Below, piece after piece: positions 1 through 9,034 of a stretch of 64,000 nt of DNA. The stretch is from Caldilineaceae bacterium bin5. GTDB taxonomy: Bacteria; Chloroflexota; Anaerolineae; Caldilineales; Caldilineaceae. Location: the NCBI GenBank assembly GCA_002238445.1, contig MPML01000001.1, forward strand, positions 1 to 64,000. Reading direction: 5' to 3'. The translations under genes and the position numbers were made by a program. Within the stretch, counting starts at the first letter, position 1, and the number at the start of each line of letters is the position of its first letter. The notes beneath the pieces are model-generated. The model was not told the DNA's origin and ran no database searches. It worked only from the letters and a program-made list of their open reading frames with translations.

Positions 1-79
1 GCCCTTCCCCGCCTCTCCCCGCCCTTCCCCGCCTCTCCCCCCCCCTCCCCGCCTCTCCCCGCCTCTCCCCGCCCTTCCT
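1..79. repeat. 10-bp C-rich tandem repeat
   Basis: About eight tandem 10-bp units alternate between GCCCTTCCCC and GCCTCTCCCC, with one degenerate unit at 41-50. One strand is almost pure pyrimidine. The array starts at the window edge, so its full length is unknown. It lies about 85 bp upstream of the first gene. It could be a genuine minisatellite or a place where an assembly broke. Confidence 0.85.
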
Positions 80-163
80 TGCCAACCACTTTGAGGCCAT
101 GTATACTACAAACCCACGCAGGTTTAGTCCTCCAATTCCAGATGCCCAGGAAAATCTCGACCC

Positions 164-778
164 ATGATGGCCAAGCATGTTCGTCCACTGCTCATGTCCA
201 GCGTCACCGCCTTTGCGCGTTGGCTGCAGAGCATCGGCGTCACTCCGAACATGATTTCGTTCACCGGCTTCGCCTTGACCATCGGGTCTGCCGCCCTACT
301 GGCGACCGGCTACCTCCTCATCGGCGGCTTCATCCTCTGGGCAGCCGCGATGCTGGACATGGTCGACGGCACCCTGGCCCGCATCAGCGAGTCCGAAAGT
401 AAATTTGGCGCCTTCTTGGATAGCACCCTCGATCGCTACTCGGAGAGCATCACCTTTCTGGGCCTGGCCGTCTACTACGCCAACCAGAACAACGCCCAAA
501 CACCGCTCCTGCTGATCTTCTTTACCTTGGTAGGATCTTGGGCCGTCAGCTATACACGCGCCCGAGCCGAAGGCCTCGATATCGAATGCAATGTAGGATT
601 TCTCCAGCGGCCCGAACGCCTTGTCCTGCTGATAGCCTCCCTGATCCTGGGCCTGGTGCTGCCTGTCCTCTGGCTTCTGGCCATAATGACCAACGTCACT
701 GCCATCCAGCGCATCCACGAAGTATACGTTCGTACCTCGAAATCCCAGGAGCAGGAGAACCAGCCCGTCGCCGACTAG
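164..778 (+). CDS. CDP-alcohol phosphatidyltransferase family protein
   Basis: Integral membrane enzyme of 204 aa that transfers a phospho-alcohol from a CDP-activated donor, as in phosphatidylglycerophosphate, phosphatidylinositol or related phospholipid synthesis. The family signature is complete: DGTLAR, eight residues, then GAFLDSTLD, giving the D-G-x2-A-R-x8-G-x3-D-x3-D metal site in the first third. Several hydrophobic segments follow. The start could be either of two adjacent ATG codons at 164 and 167. The acceptor alcohol cannot be told from the sequence. The gene is followed by about 250 bp without a gene, then ffh. Confidence 0.9.
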   Translation: MMAKHVRPLLMSSVTAFARWLQSIGVTPNMISFTGFALTIGSAALLATGYLLIGGFILWAAAMLDMVDGTLARISESESKFGAFLDSTLDRYSESITFLGLAVYYANQNNAQTPLLLIFFTLVGSWAVSYTRARAEGLDIECNVGFLQRPERLVLLIASLILGLVLPVLWLLAIMTNVTAIQRIHEVYVRTSKSQEQENQPVAD

Positions 779-947
779 AAAGAATGGTCGCCGCACTCGC
801 GCGCCCCTCCCCCCCAATCTTTCACCGACCCCGCTTTCGCCTCTACTTTGCCCATATCACTATTAGCAGAATTACCCATTTGAGTATAGACTTTGTGGGT
901 ACGGACGCGCCTCAATAAACCGTGGCTGCCGTCAGCAACCCGTAATT

Positions 948-976
948 TTGCTGACACACCCGTTCTAACCTATAAT
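948..976 (+). promoter_or_regulatory. Sigma-70-type promoter for ffh
   Basis: TTGCTG at 948-953 and a perfect TATAAT at 971-976 are separated by 17 nt, about 55 bp upstream of the chosen ffh start. A second TATAAT at 987-992 lacks a good -35 box. Confidence 0.65.
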
Positions 977-1032
977 ACGATTTCGGTATAATAGAAGTAC
1001 AGTTGCCGCCAGAAGCAAGCAGGGTAGATTCC

Positions 1033-2424
1033 GTGTTCGAAAGTTTGTCCGACAAGCTGCAAGGCGTATTTGAAAACTTGGCCACCCGCGGCAAGCTCTC
1101 AGAGCGCGACGTCAACGCGGCCCTGCGTGAAGTCCGCTTGGCTCTGCTCGAGGCAGATGTCAACTATAAGGTTGTCAGAGAGTTCGTCGGGCGCGTCAAA
1201 GAGCGCGCCATCGGCATCGAGGTGATGGAAAGCCTCACCCCGGCACAGCAAGTCGTCAAAATCGTCAACGAGGAGCTCGTCAAGCTCCTGGGAGAACCGG
1301 CTCCCCTTAACCTTTCCGGCCCGCCGCCTAATGTGCTCATGCTCGTGGGCCTGCAGGGCGCCGGCAAGACGACCATGGCCGCCAAACTCGCTCTGCGCCT
1401 CCGCAAGCAGGGCCAGCGCCCCCTGTTGGTTGCAGCCGACATTTACCGCCCCGCCGCTATCGCCCAACTGGAAACGCTTGGCCGCCAGATCGACATTCCG
1501 GTGCATAGCGAAGGCACCGACGTCGCTCCCAGCAGCATCGTCAAGAACGCCCTCCGAACTGCCAGAGAAAAAGCCTATACGGCCCTCATCCTCGACACCG
1601 CCGGCCGTCTGCAGATCGATGAATCGATGATGCAGGAATTGGAGCAGATTCGCCTGATCGCCCGTCCTGCCGACGTCCTCCTCGTGGTCGACGCCATGAC
1701 CGGACAGGAAGCAGTCACGGTTGCCGAGGGCTTCCACGAACGTGTGCCTGTCACCGGGCTGGTTATGACAAAAATCGACGGCGACGCCCGCGGCGGTGCC
1801 GCGCTCAGCATCCGCCACGTAACCGGCGTCCCGATTAAATTCCTCGGCACCAGCGAAAAAATGGACGGCCTCGAACCCTTCCATTCGGACCGCCTCGCCG
1901 GGCGCATCCTCGGCATGGGCGATATGCTCACACTCATCGAACGCGCCTCCGATGGCATCAGCGAAGAAGATGCCGTCGCCATGGAAGCAAGGCTCGCCGA
2001 GGGCCAGTTCGACTTTGAAGATTTCCGCGACCAGCTGCAAAAGCTTCAACGCCTCGGCTCCATTCAGGATCTCCTGAAAATGGTGCCGGGCATGGGCCAA
2101 ATGGCTAAGCAGCTCGACGCCCAGGAAGTCAACTCCGACCTCAAGCAGATCGAAGCCATCATCAACAGCATGACGTCGCAGGAACGGCGCCTGCCCAACC
2201 TGCTCAACGCAAGTCGGCGTCGCCGCATCGCCGGCGGCAGCGGCACAACCGTCGAGGACGTCAACCAGCTCATCAAACGTTTTCGCGAAATGCAGAAAAT
2301 GATGAAGCAGGCCGGAATGCTCGGCGATCAGGGCGGAAAAAAGAAGAAGCGGCGCAGGCGTCGCCATCGCGAACCAAGTTCCGAAGGGCTTCTCGCTTCG
2401 TTGCGCCAAGGCCGCATGTCATGA
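1033..2424 (+). CDS. ffh: Signal recognition particle protein Ffh
   Basis: SRP54-type GTPase that binds 4.5S RNA and signal sequences and docks ribosomes on FtsY, encoded at 9846. The N domain begins FESLSDKLQGVF. The G domain has the P-loop GLQGAGKTT near residue 110, DTAGRLQ, and TKIDGDARGG. A Met-rich M domain follows, with MVPGMGQM and a run ending REMQKMMKQAGM. I chose GTG 1033 because it gives the usual family N-terminus; an in-frame TTG at 1003 adds ten unrelated residues. The protein is 463 aa and ends in an unusually basic tail (KKKKRRRRRHRE) plus about 18 more residues. It heads the rpsP-khpA-rimM string. Confidence 0.97.
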   Translation: MFESLSDKLQGVFENLATRGKLSERDVNAALREVRLALLEADVNYKVVREFVGRVKERAIGIEVMESLTPAQQVVKIVNEELVKLLGEPAPLNLSGPPPNVLMLVGLQGAGKTTMAAKLALRLRKQGQRPLLVAADIYRPAAIAQLETLGRQIDIPVHSEGTDVAPSSIVKNALRTAREKAYTALILDTAGRLQIDESMMQELEQIRLIARPADVLLVVDAMTGQEAVTVAEGFHERVPVTGLVMTKIDGDARGGAALSIRHVTGVPIKFLGTSEKMDGLEPFHSDRLAGRILGMGDMLTLIERASDGISEEDAVAMEARLAEGQFDFEDFRDQLQKLQRLGSIQDLLKMVPGMGQMAKQLDAQEVNSDLKQIEAIINSMTSQERRLPNLLNASRRRRIAGGSGTTVEDVNQLIKRFREMQKMMKQAGMLGDQGGKKKKRRRRRHREPSSEGLLASLRQGRMS

Positions 2425-2528
2425 GCGCATCGACACCGCCGCCGCACATCGTAAACGCTCGCCGGATTCGTTACCGGCGTCACTTTCATCGGATTGATAT
2501 TCTGTCAGAAACCAAGGAGCCGTAATCA

Positions 2529-2840
2529 GTGGTCCGCATCCGTCTGCGCCGCATGGGCGCAAAAAAGAAACCGTTCTACCGCATCGTCATCGCCGACCAG
2601 CGCAGCCCGCGCGACGGCCGCTTCATCGAAAACATTGGTACCTATGACCCAATGACCGATCCCCCCACCGTCAACATCAAGAGCGAACGCGCCAGCCACT
2701 GGTTGGCTGTCGGCGCCCAACCCAGCGAAGCCGTAGCCCGCCTGTTGAAGAAAAACGGGATCACCGATGAAAACGGCAAGTTGAAGGCTGTTGATTCCGA
2801 CGAAACTGAGTCGGCTCCGACCGAGATGGAAGCCGCCTGA
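2529..2840 (+). CDS. rpsP: 30S ribosomal protein S16
   Basis: Small-subunit ribosomal protein, 103 aa. The N-terminus [19 protein letters not shown] is the classic S16 start, followed by [13 protein letters not shown] and IGTYDP. It starts at GTG 2529 with AAGGAG about 8 nt upstream. The last 25 or so residues are acidic and probably flexible, slightly longer than the shortest S16 proteins. It lies between ffh and the KH-domain gene, a common bacterial order. Confidence 0.98.
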   Translation: MVRIRLRRMGAKKKPFYRIVIADQRSPRDGRFIENIGTYDPMTDPPTVNIKSERASHWLAVGAQPSEAVARLLKKNGITDENGKLKAVDSDETESAPTEMEAA

Positions 2841-2855
2841 TAAAGAGAGCATCCT

Positions 2856-3083
2856 ATGAAAGAACTTGTTGAATTCATGGCGAAAGCTCTTGTGGAGGCG
2901 CCCGACGAAGTGCACGTCTCCGAGCGCGCCTACCGGGAACGGGTGGTTCTGCGGCTTCAGGTTGCGCCGGAGGATGCCGGGCGAGTGATCGGCAAAAATG
3001 GCAGAGTGGCCAACGCCATGCGTTCCGTCCTGAAAGTGGCGTCGGTCCGCCAGTCGCGTGATGTAATCCTGAAGATTATGTAA
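2856..3083 (+). CDS. khpA: KH-domain RNA-binding protein KhpA
   Basis: Small single KH-domain protein of 75 aa (YlqC/KhpA family), usually encoded between rpsP and rimM and acting as an RNA chaperone, in some Gram-positive bacteria with KhpB. The KH signature VIGKNGRVANAMRSVLK contains the GxxG loop as GKNG. The ATG at 2856 follows rpsP by 15 nt with a purine-rich GAGAG ribosome site, so it is probably co-transcribed. About 240 bp without a gene separates it from rimM. I see no clear structure or second promoter there. Confidence 0.93.
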   Translation: MKELVEFMAKALVEAPDEVHVSERAYRERVVLRLQVAPEDAGRVIGKNGRVANAMRSVLKVASVRQSRDVILKIM

Positions 3084-3324
3084 CCGCCCCGACAGGCCAC
3101 TTCCTCCACAGATGGCAGACCCCTTGCGCCTGCCCCTTTTTGTGACCGCATAAAGGTCCGCCGTTTCCCCGTTTTCGCAGGATGCGGCGGACCCATGATA
3201 GGGTAGTGATGGGCGGGGGCAGCTCTCCGACTATTCGATTTGCGTCCCATTCCCGTACCTGTTGTATTCGCAGGTACCGGCCATTGGGCAGTGTGAGGAC
3301 CCTGCAGATGCAGGATCAGTCAGG

Positions 3325-3942
3325 ATGAAAACACGATCCCAGCGCAAACAACGTCGATCCGGCAAGGCTGGCTCTTCACGCGCCAACCGCTTTCACCGGC
3401 GCTCAGCCTTTATTCCTGACGGCTACCTCGCTGTCGGTCGCATCATCGGCGCGCACGGCCTGCAGGGAGAGGTGAAAGTCGAGTCCCACACCGACTTTGA
3501 CACACGCTTCACCCCCGGCCAGCAACTCTTCATTGGAGAAAAGTTGGCCCAGGCCGAGATCGAAACGTCGCGGCCTCATAAGGGCATCTTTTTGATCCGC
3601 TTCTCTGACATCTCGGACAGATTTGAGGCCGAAGACCTGTATAGCGAGTGGCTGTACATTCCCGAAGAACAAGCTATGGAGCTGGATGAAGACGCATTCT
3701 GGGTCCATGACATTGTCGGTCTCACCGTGCAGACTGAAACCCAAAAGCGCCTGGGCAAAGTGGCGGACGTACTGTTTACCGGCGCCAACGAAGTGTACAT
3801 CATCCGTCCCGAACCGGGCGTGAATCGCGACCGCGATCTGCTGATTCCTGCCCTCGCAGATGTGGTCCGATCCGTCGACGTCGAGGCCGGAATCCTGACC
3901 GTCCGCCTTCAGCCAGGGCTGCTCGAAGATGAAATGCCATAA
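3325..3942 (+). CDS. rimM: Ribosome maturation factor RimM
   Basis: Factor for 30S subunit maturation that binds S19 near the 16S 3' domain; 205 aa from ATG 3325. The N-terminal RimM domain starts YLAVGRIIGAHGLQGEVKV and the PRC-barrel half contains FWVHDIVGL and LLIPALADVVRSVDVEAG, which is typical. About 33 extra residues, nearly all basic or polar, precede the normal start, so the true start might lie further in. The upstream frame is open to 3262 but that stretch does not look like protein. In most bacteria trmD follows; here dprA does. Confidence 0.95.
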   Translation: MKTRSQRKQRRSGKAGSSRANRFHRRSAFIPDGYLAVGRIIGAHGLQGEVKVESHTDFDTRFTPGQQLFIGEKLAQAEIETSRPHKGIFLIRFSDISDRFEAEDLYSEWLYIPEEQAMELDEDAFWVHDIVGLTVQTETQKRLGKVADVLFTGANEVYIIRPEPGVNRDRDLLIPALADVVRSVDVEAGILTVRLQPGLLEDEMP

Positions 3943-3999
3943 CCCGTATCCTCTTGCCGCTTGCACCCGCAGCATCATTTTGAGCGCTGTCACTTGACC

Positions 4000-5082
4000 A
4001 TGGACGACCGAGCCTACTGGATTGCCTTCAACCGCGTGCCTGGCATCGGCCCTGCACGGCTGACCGCCCTCTTGGAAACTTGCGGCAACATCGCCGCGGC
4101 TTGGAATGCGCCAACCAAAACGTTGCAAGCAGCAGGACTCGACCGTCGCAGCATTGGGAATCTGGTGACTGCCCGGCAGCACTTGGACCCGTCGGCGGAG
4201 CTGGAAAAGGTCCTCCGCCGCGGATACAAGGTTTTCAGCCGGGAGGATGACGGTTATCCCGCCAATCTGCTTCAGATTCCTCAGCCCCCTCCGCTCCTGT
4301 ACATGCGCGGCCAGCTTGAACAAAATGACCAACTTGCAGTCGCCGTGGTCGGCACGCGGCGCGTCTCACCCTATGGACGCGAAGTGGCCGCCGAGTTGGG
4401 GGCCAACCTCGCCCGCAACGGCGTGACCGTCGTCAGCGGGCTGGCGCTCGGCGTAGACGCGATCGCCCATCAGTCCGCCCTTGACGCCGGCGGCCGCACA
4501 CTCGCTGTCCTCGGCAGCAGCGTCGACCAGATCTATCCCGCCCGCAATCGAAGGCTGGCCATGCAGATCATCGAACAGGGCGCGCTGATCAGTGAATACG
4601 CCCTCGGCACTCGCCCCGAAGCCAGCAATTTTCCGCCCCGCAACCGCATCATCAGCGGGTTGAGCTTGGCGGTGATCGTCGTCGAAGCGGCAAAGCGCAG
4701 CGGCGCGCTCATCACTGCCGACTTTGCCGCCGAACAGTCCCGCGATGTATTTGCCGTGCCCGGCTCGATCCTGAGCCCCGGCAGCGATGGCTGCAACCGG
4801 CTGATTCAGGACGGCGCCATTCCTATCACCTCGGTTGACGATCTGCTGGAGCGTCTCCAACTGCCCACGGCAGTCGCCCATCAGGAGGCCCGCGGCACGG
4901 TGCCGGCTTCGCCGGACGAAGCGTTGATTCTGCAACATATCTCTACCGAACCGCAGCACATGAACGATATCGTGCGGGCAGCCCCACTGGGCACCTCACA
5001 GGTCAGCAGTCTGCTGGCCATGATGGAGCTCAAGGGCCTTGTGCGTCAGGTTGGCCTGATGCAGTATGTCCGCGCCAACTGA
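4000..5082 (+). CDS. dprA: DNA-processing protein DprA
   Basis: Binds incoming single-stranded DNA and loads RecA during natural transformation; 360 aa. Order seen: an N-terminal helix-hairpin-helix/SAM-like part (AFNRVPGIGPARLTALLE), the Rossmann-like DNA_processg_A domain with VVGTRRVSPYGREVA, SGLALGVDAIAHQ, PPRNRIISGLS and EAAKRSGALITADFA, and a C-terminal winged-helix (DprA_WH) part ending LLAMMELKGLVRQVG. ATG 4000 gives the normal N-terminus; an upstream TTG frame adds 13 residues. Other competence genes are not in this window. Confidence 0.96.
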   Translation: MDDRAYWIAFNRVPGIGPARLTALLETCGNIAAAWNAPTKTLQAAGLDRRSIGNLVTARQHLDPSAELEKVLRRGYKVFSREDDGYPANLLQIPQPPPLLYMRGQLEQNDQLAVAVVGTRRVSPYGREVAAELGANLARNGVTVVSGLALGVDAIAHQSALDAGGRTLAVLGSSVDQIYPARNRRLAMQIIEQGALISEYALGTRPEASNFPPRNRIISGLSLAVIVVEAAKRSGALITADFAAEQSRDVFAVPGSILSPGSDGCNRLIQDGAIPITSVDDLLERLQLPTAVAHQEARGTVPASPDEALILQHISTEPQHMNDIVRAAPLGTSQVSSLLAMMELKGLVRQVGLMQYVRAN

Positions 5083-5094
5083 AGCCTAAAGACA

Positions 5095-6171
5095 ATGTAC
5101 GCAGTTATCCTTGCCGGTGGTGTTGGCACACGCCTGTGGCCCCGCAGCCGGAAACACGCACCCAAACAGTTCACCGACATCACCGGCTGCGGCCAGACTA
5201 TGATCCAGTCTACCGTCGCCAGGTTGGAAGGGTTGGTGGCCACCGGTGACACATATGTCATTACCGGCAGCCGCTACGCCGGCCTGTGTACCGACCAGTT
5301 GGACGGCTTGCCCCCCGAAAATATTCTGGTCGAGCCCGATGGACGCAATACCGCTCCGGCAATTGCCCTCGCCTGTGCCCACTTGCAGCTGCGCGACCCG
5401 GACGAAGTCGTCGCCGTTCTCCCCGCCGATCATCTCATCCAGGACGCCGTCGGCTTTCAGAACGCCCTGCGGCAGGCGGAGCTTTGCGCCCGCCGCGGCT
5501 ACCTGTCCGTGCTGGGCATCGAGCCAACCAAAGCGCACACCGGCTATGGCTACATCCAGCGCGAAGGACGGCCCCTTCCCGTGGCTGGGGATCTCCCCGC
5601 CTTCCCCGTGAAACGCTTCCTGGAAAAGCCCGATGAAGCCACCGCAGAACAGTTCCTGGCCGACGGTGCCTACTATTGGAATGGCGGCATCTTCGTCAGC
5701 CGCGTAAAGCGATTGCTGGCCGAATATGAAAGACAGATGCCCGCACTGTTCGCCGCCATCGACCGCATTGCCTCTGCCCTCGCCTCCAACGAGCACGACA
5801 GCGTGCTGGCTGAAGTCTGGCCGACCATGCCCGACATTTCAATCGACTATGGCCTGATGGAGGGTGCGCAAGAGGTGGCAGTAGTGCCCATGCAGGTCGG
5901 CTGGAACGACATGGGAAGTTGGGATGCACTTGAAACCGTCATTCCCCGCGACGAGGATGGCAACATTCCTGTCGAAGGGGAAATCCTTCAGCTGAATAGC
6001 CGTGGCAACATCATCGCTGCGCATAAGCAGCTTGTAGCCCTGATTGATGTCGACGACCTTATTGTGATCGATTCCGGCGACGCCCTGTTAATTGCGAAGA
6101 AGGACAGTATTCAGCAGGTCAAACAGGTCGTAGCCAAACTGCAGGCCGCCAAACGCAGCGAACTCCTGTAA
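5095..6171 (+). CDS. manC: Mannose-1-phosphate guanylyltransferase
   Basis: Makes GDP-mannose from mannose-1-phosphate and GTP for polysaccharide and glycan synthesis; 358 aa. The nucleotide-binding signature AGGVGTRLWPRSRKHAPKQF is at the very N-terminus. EPDGRNTAPAIALA, LPADHLIQD, KRFLEKPD and WNGGIFV follow, all typical of the ManC/mannose-1-P guanylyltransferase group. There is no C-terminal phosphomannose isomerase cupin, so it is the monofunctional short form. It starts 12 nt after dprA. The polysaccharide genes at 14356-17664 are possible users of its product. Confidence 0.95.
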   Translation: MYAVILAGGVGTRLWPRSRKHAPKQFTDITGCGQTMIQSTVARLEGLVATGDTYVITGSRYAGLCTDQLDGLPPENILVEPDGRNTAPAIALACAHLQLRDPDEVVAVLPADHLIQDAVGFQNALRQAELCARRGYLSVLGIEPTKAHTGYGYIQREGRPLPVAGDLPAFPVKRFLEKPDEATAEQFLADGAYYWNGGIFVSRVKRLLAEYERQMPALFAAIDRIASALASNEHDSVLAEVWPTMPDISIDYGLMEGAQEVAVVPMQVGWNDMGSWDALETVIPRDEDGNIPVEGEILQLNSRGNIIAAHKQLVALIDVDDLIVIDSGDALLIAKKDSIQQVKQVVAKLQAAKRSELL

Positions 6172-6208
6172 CTGCGCGTTGGATGCGCCAATAGACTTAG
6201 GCTGGAAA

Positions 6209-7837
6209 ATGATCGACCGTCACAAGTCACTTGTCCACATCCTGATGTCTGGGCTGGTAGGGCTGACCCTGGGCCTGTTTATCGGTTGGTGGGTCTGGCC
6301 TGTGCAGTGGACCGAGCCGCCCGCGGCGCAGCCCGCCGCGTCCGCCCCAGCCCAGTCTGTCGAAACACCCGCCGGCGCTGGCGCGGCAACAGACTCGAGC
6401 TATTCCGCCGTCCTGGATTGGCTGAATCAAGGGCTGCTGTACGTGGCCGCCGCGCTCCTGCTGGCCGGCGCCGTCGTCATCGGTTACCAGCTGTTACGCC
6501 AGTCGCAAGGAAACGATCCCTCGCAGCAACCGTTTCCCCTGCCGTTCAGCAGAAGGCGCTCCAAACAAGCCGCTGCGCCGAAAGAGGCGCGCGCCAAGCC
6601 GCCCCCTCTCGCCGGGAGACTAGTCAGAAAGCGCCCCACCCTGAGTTGGCTGCATAGAGAGCGAGAAACCGAAGATCCCGCCAGCCCTGATGAGCCAGTC
6701 TTCCGGGAGCAGGCGGTCGCCGCGCCCCGCTCTTTCGATCCGCCGCCGCCCTCCCCCCACTTCCAACCCGACACCGAACCCCATGTCGAAACTGGCGAGG
6801 AATATGACCAGGCGACGAATCCATACGATGAGTTTCCGGAACCAGAGGAGTGGGGCAGCCAGGTGTCGGTTAGCGAGGAATCGCCAGACCAGTCGGTCGA
6901 AGAAGAGCCCGATCCAATCGGTAGGTCGCAATATGCACCCCCGGAAACCGCCGCTCCTGCGCTCCAGGAAGACGAAACTGAGCAGATTGGCGAATTCCGT
7001 GATGCCTTGCAGGATGAGTGGCCCGCGGACGAGTCGGCTGAAGACAAGAATGCCGCCGCGTGGGAAGACGAGCTTCAAACCGATGTCGCGCCTCTAACCG
7101 CAGAGAGCGCAGAATCCATCGAAGATCTGGCGAGCGGAGACACGGGTCTCCGCGTAGACGACTGGCCAACGGTTTCAGCCGAGCCACCATTTCCCGAACG
7201 CGTCGACACGCCGGAAGCTGATCCAGGCGGCCCGCTCGAAGGAATTACAATCGAGGAGCCTAACGCCGCGCCCGTAAGTCCCGCAGAACAGCAGGAAACG
7301 AGTCTGGAAGCTGTCCAGGCCCCAAGGTTGGACCCCGCTATCGCAGACACGGGCCGCAGCCATACCGACCAAGAGCCAGCAGACCAGACCTCACGCCAGA
7401 TAGTAGGCCAATTTGAGGCGAACTACGCCTTCGGCGTCCAGTCCTACGATGAGAGCTTCACCATCAACACGGCCGACGGTGAGCTTCTGGGCGCCTGTGG
7501 CATGGGAATCAACGAATCTGTCGATCGCGCCGCCGCTGAAATGGACCAGGTGCGGCTGCTCGATATCTGGCTGTATGACCGCTCCGCCGTACAGAGCTTC
7601 AGCCAGCCCCTCGTCTCGCCCGGTGTAGACTTTACCGGCTTGGACGGCCTCGCCGAAGTCGGCGGCGCTGTCACATCCACGCCACTTGAAGTCGTTCCAG
7701 GCCTGAAATGTACTGTCCGCTCTGACAGCATCCTGCTGGAATGCTCAATCAAGAGTGTAACCTTCCTCGAAAGCGAACAGACACCGCAGCCTTTCCGCTC
7801 GCTGAGCGCCACTCTCGTTGTATATGTTCTTGACTGA
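6209..7837 (+). CDS. Membrane-anchored acidic protein of unknown function
   Basis: I do not recognise a family. The product is 542 aa from ATG 6209; an upstream TTG 6179 would add ten residues. There are two hydrophobic segments: residues about 9-31 (MSGLVGLTLGLFIGWWVW) and about 75-97 (YVAAALLLAGAVVIGYQLL). They are joined by an Ala/Pro-rich link. Next comes some 270 residues of acidic, Pro/Glu-rich low complexity, probably cytoplasmic and disordered. A compact C-terminal part of about 140 residues follows, containing FGVQSYDESFTI, LLGACGMGINESVD and a final SATLVVYVLD. That last part looks folded and beta-rich and is where a homology search should be aimed. Confidence 0.8.
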   Translation: MIDRHKSLVHILMSGLVGLTLGLFIGWWVWPVQWTEPPAAQPAASAPAQSVETPAGAGAATDSSYSAVLDWLNQGLLYVAAALLLAGAVVIGYQLLRQSQGNDPSQQPFPLPFSRRRSKQAAAPKEARAKPPPLAGRLVRKRPTLSWLHRERETEDPASPDEPVFREQAVAAPRSFDPPPPSPHFQPDTEPHVETGEEYDQATNPYDEFPEPEEWGSQVSVSEESPDQSVEEEPDPIGRSQYAPPETAAPALQEDETEQIGEFRDALQDEWPADESAEDKNAAAWEDELQTDVAPLTAESAESIEDLASGDTGLRVDDWPTVSAEPPFPERVDTPEADPGGPLEGITIEEPNAAPVSPAEQQETSLEAVQAPRLDPAIADTGRSHTDQEPADQTSRQIVGQFEANYAFGVQSYDESFTINTADGELLGACGMGINESVDRAAAEMDQVRLLDIWLYDRSAVQSFSQPLVSPGVDFTGLDGLAEVGGAVTSTPLEVVPGLKCTVRSDSILLECSIKSVTFLESEQTPQPFRSLSATLVVYVLD

Positions 7838-7867
7838 GTTGGGGACAAACAGAGCGCTGAGAGGCGG

Positions 7868-9034
7868 TCAGACCCCTTCTTCCGGGTCAAAGAGGCGTCG
7901 GTATTCTGCGATAGCATAGCGGTCCGTCATCCCCGCAATGTAATCACAAACCACACGATGCAGATCGCCGCCATTTGCCGTTTCAGATTCCTGCGCTTCC
8001 GGAGGAAGCTGAGCCGGCTCTTCGACAAATGTTGAAAAGAGCGCGCGAATTGTGCGGTCCGCTTTTGCCGCCATCCGCGCCACCCGGAAATGACGATAGA
8101 AGCGATCAAAGAGAAACCGCTTCAGTTCCCGGTTTTCTTCCGCAATTTCCGCGGAGTAGGCCGCCATATTCTTGCCGCGCGCCCGCAGATCAGCCAGACT
8201 CTGCACGCCAGCGGCCTGCAAGTTAGCGGCCGTCGCCTGGATCGCGTCACTTACTTCGATTCCCACCAGCCGCCGGACAAACCGGTAGCGGTCCAGCGGC
8301 TGCGTCAAGTCGATCGATGTCGCCGATTCACCCAGCGAATCGAGCACGCGCCGGCTGATCGCCAGATCAAGGAAGGCACTGGGGCTCAGTATTCCGGCCC
8401 GCAGACCGTCATCCGAATCGCTGGTGTTATAGGCAATCTCGTCAGCCAGATTGCTTAGCTGACATTCCAGCGTGCCCATCTCATCCGGGTTGTAATCCCG
8501 AGCATCAACAATGTCATAGTCGGTGTCGTGCTTGACCACGCCTTCCCGCACCTCGTACGTCAGATTCAACCCCGGATGGTCCGGGTAACGCAACGCCAAT
8601 TTGGTGATGACGCGATAGGTCTGCTTCTGATGATCATAGCCACCGTGGCCTTCCATCAGTTCATTTAGCGTAGTTTCACCAGTATGGCCGAACGGCGGAT
8701 GACCCAGATCGTGGGCCAGGCAGATCGCTTCGACCAAATCTTCATTACACGAAAGCGCCCGCGCCAGCGTGCGGCCAATCTGGGCCACCTCAATCGTGTG
8801 CGTAAGCCGGTTGCGGTAATGGTCGCCTTCACTGTAAACGAATACCTGGGTCTTGAACTGAAGCCGGCGGAACGCGGTCGTGTGGATGATACGGTCGCGG
8901 TCCCTCTGGTAAGCAGTGCGATACGGATGCTCGGCCGCCGGATAAACCCGCCCGCGGCTCTGGCAGCTGCGCATCGCATAAACAGCCAGTTCCCGTTCTT
9001 CTCTCTGCTCCAACTCTTCTCTCGACACCAGCAT
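7868..9034 (-). CDS. dgt: Deoxynucleoside triphosphate triphosphohydrolase (Dgt-like)
   Basis: HD-domain enzyme that removes triphosphate from dNTPs, 388 aa. The metal-binding HD motif is intact: FKTQVFVYSEGDHYRNRLTH and AHDLGHPPFGHTGE, with a later YNTSDSDDGL in place of the usual D-handling segment. The opening ERELAVYAMRS and RTAYQRDRDRIIHTTAFRRL match the dGTPase-like subgroup of about 380 residues rather than the longer E. coli enzyme. It is convergent with the gene ending at 7837, with only 30 nt between them. Its substrate range cannot be read from the sequence. Confidence 0.94.
   Translation of the reverse strand: MLVSREELEQREERELAVYAMRSCQSRGRVYPAAEHPYRTAYQRDRDRIIHTTAFRRLQFKTQVFVYSEGDHYRNRLTHTIEVAQIGRTLARALSCNEDLVEAICLAHDLGHPPFGHTGETTLNELMEGHGGYDHQKQTYRVITKLALRYPDHPGLNLTYEVREGVVKHDTDYDIVDARDYNPDEMGTLECQLSNLADEIAYNTSDSDDGLRAGILSPSAFLDLAISRRVLDSLGESATSIDLTQPLDRYRFVRRLVGIEVSDAIQATAANLQAAGVQSLADLRARGKNMAAYSAEIAEENRELKRFLFDRFYRHFRVARMAAKADRTIRALFSTFVEEPAQLPPEAQESETANGGDLHRVVCDYIAGMTDRYAIAEYRRLFDPEEGV

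Noticed and set aside
1099-2409. Long minus-strand open frame (436 codons) opposite ffh
   Set aside because: Exact shadow of the ffh frame caused by GC-rich third positions; the sense gene is certain and the antisense product resembles no family.
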